This document shows, one piece after another, positions 61,206 through 64,000 of a stretch of 64,000 nucleotides of DNA. Both the position numbers and the translations under genes were made by a program. The DNA comes from Thysanoteuthis rhombus (lineage: Eukaryota; Mollusca; Cephalopoda; Oegopsida; Thysanoteuthidae), in the NCBI GenBank assembly GCA_963457665.1, contig OY735212.1, positions 6,088,737-6,152,736 on the forward strand, in the 5' to 3' direction. Numbering within the stretch: position 1 is the first letter of the stretch; each line of letters opens with the position of its first letter. Under the pieces are notes generated by a model that was not told the origin of the DNA, made no database searches, and was given only the letters and a program-made list of their open reading frames with translations.

Positions 61206-64000
61206 CAGTGAAATCATAAGTGTTTAAGAAATCCTATTTCTTCTAAATCAATGATTAAAACTAGAAATTTTCACTTACATAAATACTATTTTCAAAGTAA
61301 AACCTTGAAATGAAAATGGTTGGCTTGTATTAAATACTGAACAAATTTGAACACTAGATGCACAGAAAATACACACATATTAGTCGAGATAAATATACAG
61401 GCATCATGGAAATTGAAAATTCAAATTCCAGAAAATAAGTATCCATTGATACTCAATATCAAGCCAAGAAAAGAATTTTATTGTATATTTAGACAAATTA
61501 CAGACACATCTATAATAAAATTTTCTCCACTTTTTTTCTTCAATGAAAATTTGAATAGAATCATTGGCCAGCAAAATCCAAACAACTACAGACAGCACTC
61601 TTCAACTGATTATTTCAAGTTAACAACCCAAGGTGAAATAAACTTTCAGTGTGCCACAGTAATAAAGACAGGTAGACTGAAGTTCAGTGTCCTCTTAAGT
61701 ACTCTCCCCTTACTCTAATCGCAAAAATGTCTATCAATCTTTCAACTTCTATACAATAGGGTAGCGAAGTGTTGATGTCATTGATGTGCATCTGGTTCTA
61801 GAGCAATAAAATTACATGGGAAAAATCATGTTTTTTTTTTTCTTTCTTTACCAATTTTTTCATCATTCCAAAATTTTGCATAGTTTCCAAGTATAGGACA
61901 GTCAGTTTACAATGTATTAAAAATGTTGATAACTGTCATTTTATCGATTCTCTTTTTCATTCGTTTCTTCTCCCCGTGGAAATTCAAGCAGACTTTTCAT
62001 TTTGAAAAAATTTAGAACCCAAAACTCAGACTTTAAATTTTTACCATAAAGTTTTAAAAAATAAGCAGTTGGCAATAAAATTTTTAGTTTTCATTTTCTA
62101 ACGAATTGGTATGAAAAAGGTATTTTGTGAGAAAAATGTATGAAAATATTCAAAAAAATCAATCCAACATTCTTTTGGCAGAGGTAGCCATGTCATTTCA
62201 ATCAGCTATTTAAACAATAGGCAATATCTGTTTCTGAAAAATCATGCATGCAAACTCTAAATCTAATAAGAATAAAGAGGAAAATATACTTTTGAAGCGA
62301 ATGAGAACAAGACAACTAATTATTCATTTTATAAATCTCAAATAAGAGCAAAAAGATAAATTTGTTCTCCCAATGGAAGATTTTTCTCAGTAAAGGATAT
62401 ATTTATATGGAAAGCATAGTTTTTTTATTGGGTGGATTTCAGCAATTAGATTCTGGTTTTTTCAAAGAAAAAAAAAAAAAATTTTTTTTTCAAGATTCAA
62501 ATTTTTTTTTTTTTTTTTTAGAAATATGGGCACAGGGTTATGCTCCCCATATAATACGTCTCTGAAAAATTTACTAATAAACCCAACTTTTTGAGCAGGA
62601 AGATAGCCTGACTGAATTAGAAAAATATTTTCTGTAGGGTTTTCTTTCACAGAATACCCTATTCATGAAAATATTTTACTAAAATCAGTACATTAGTTCA
62701 ACTTGATGGTAAAAATTCAGTCTGAGTTCTTAGTTATGTTAGCATAGAGTAGAACTATCAAGTCGAAGAAAAGAAAATCGATGAAATGACAAAAAGTTAT
62801 CAAAATTTTCAATACAGTATAAACTGGCTGTCTTATATTACAAACTAAGCAAAAATTTAAGTCATAATAATAATAAAACAAACAAAACAGAAAAATGCTG
62901 AAAGAAAGAAAAAAAAAAAGCATGATTTTTCCTCATGTTATTTGAATACCCTCTGGAACTGGATGTATGTTGATGACATCAGACTTTGTTCAAGGGATGG
63001 TTGATGATAATGTACTATCTCAAACCAACCAGAATTTAAAGAAAAAAAAATAAAATAATCAACAGAAATTACTAGATTTTGCCACTCAACTGCTGACCAG
63101 TAAATTTTATAAGAGTCTTATGATTAGAAAATACATTTTCATCAGAGAAGCTACATTTCCTGATAGCTGATATAGTTTTTTCTCAATCTAGGGAGTAAAT
63201 TCATTGAGATACTCAAATGCATCCAATTTTAAAAGACGTACCAAGTGTAAAATTAGTGTTTATAATCTTCTGTAGTTATTGTCAGTGGAAATACGAGATA
63301 TACATCTTTCATAGCAATTACTAGAGATTTAAAAAAAAAAATATGACAGAGTTTCGCAACCAGTCATACTTAAGAGTCTGGTTGAATCTACAGATTCCTA
63401 AAAATAAAAAAGTTAAGCATACAATTTTATGCATAAACCAATAAGGTTAATTGGATCAAATGTAAAATTTGGACCCTAAAATTGATATGACTGATAGTCA
63501 CAAATTTTTAGTAGACACCATGTATAACATCATGTGTCACCCGATACATCAAACTGTTGATATTGTTTCAATGCAGAGTTTTTTTCAATATTTTTATATT
63601 TTCAAAATAATTAAAGACAGTTCGAATGAAATCAAAATCTAATTTAATTAAAACAGAGCTCTCTTACATCAGAACATTGATTTAATAAAACTTTTGATGA
63701 TTTTAATGTGTACTTCAATATTTGTTTGTCAATTAAATGAGAATAATTTTCAACCCCCACCCCATACAATGTTAGAATGGTGCTTGAAAAGAAATGAGAG
63801 AATGGAAAGAAAAAATTCTGGTGGAGATTTAGGTGAAAAATACTGAACATCAGTGAAAACTAGTAGAAAAAATAAATAAAAATAATAAAGAACATACAAT
63901 ATTTACACCATGACATAGTATGCAACATCATACATGGTGTTGAGTGAAAATTTGCAATTTTTAGTTGTATCAATTTTGGGATTTGGATTCTACATTTGAT

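Larger units (their letters stand above)
56360..64000 (-). other. ARIH1: ARIH1 5' intron and flank, no first exon recognised
   Basis: I looked on the - strand for the acidic N-terminus and the segment before the PATIT motif and did not find it, so the first exon is probably beyond 64000. The stretch holds a mariner N-terminal fragment at 57230-57440 (-), (TA)n at 57796-57867 and 59961-59997, poly-G at 59172-59183, and a SINE at 60965-61205 (-). Confidence 0.6.

Overview
The window looks like nuclear DNA from an animal, most likely a mollusc and possibly a cephalopod. The base composition is strongly AT-rich. It carries long (TA)n, (TG)n and poly-A/T tracts, large introns with GT-AG borders, tRNA-derived SINEs and several decayed mariner-family transposases. 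There is no operon structure. Almost every long open frame is a chance frame in intron or intergenic DNA. The taxonomic guess is inference; the eukaryotic nature is directly visible.

Two real genes were found by joining exons at splice sites. They are convergent (tail to tail), and their stop codons are about 7.3 kb apart. On the + strand, positions 11554-19455 hold the last five coding exons of a Fringe-family beta-1,3-N-acetylglucosaminyltransferase, which modifies O-fucose on Notch EGF repeats in the Golgi. They encode 131 C-terminal residues, and all exon phases agree. The 5' exons, with the signal anchor and the DxD metal-binding motif, were not found in bases 1-11553 and probably lie upstream of the window.

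On the - strand, positions 56359 down to 26730 hold thirteen coding exons of an Ariadne-1 (ARIH1/HHARI) RING-between-RING E3 ubiquitin ligase. Joined, they encode 437 residues that match human ARIH1 residues 121-557 with no length difference. RING1, the IBR zinc ligands, the RING2 catalytic cysteine and the Ariadne-domain autoinhibitory residues are all kept. The first exon(s), encoding the acidic N-terminus, were not found between 56360 and 64000.

The rest is intron and intergenic DNA: microsatellites, a minisatellite at 14881-15072, three copies of one tRNA-derived SINE family, an unnamed interspersed repeat in at least five copies, and four mariner-type transposase relics (about 480-890, 44464-47039, 51060-51720 and 57230-57440). 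The most unusual observation is a decayed, gap-free 59-bp copy of the ARIH1 catalytic RING2 exon at 34187-34245, out of order inside an upstream intron of the same gene. I found no evidence of a wholly new biological system.
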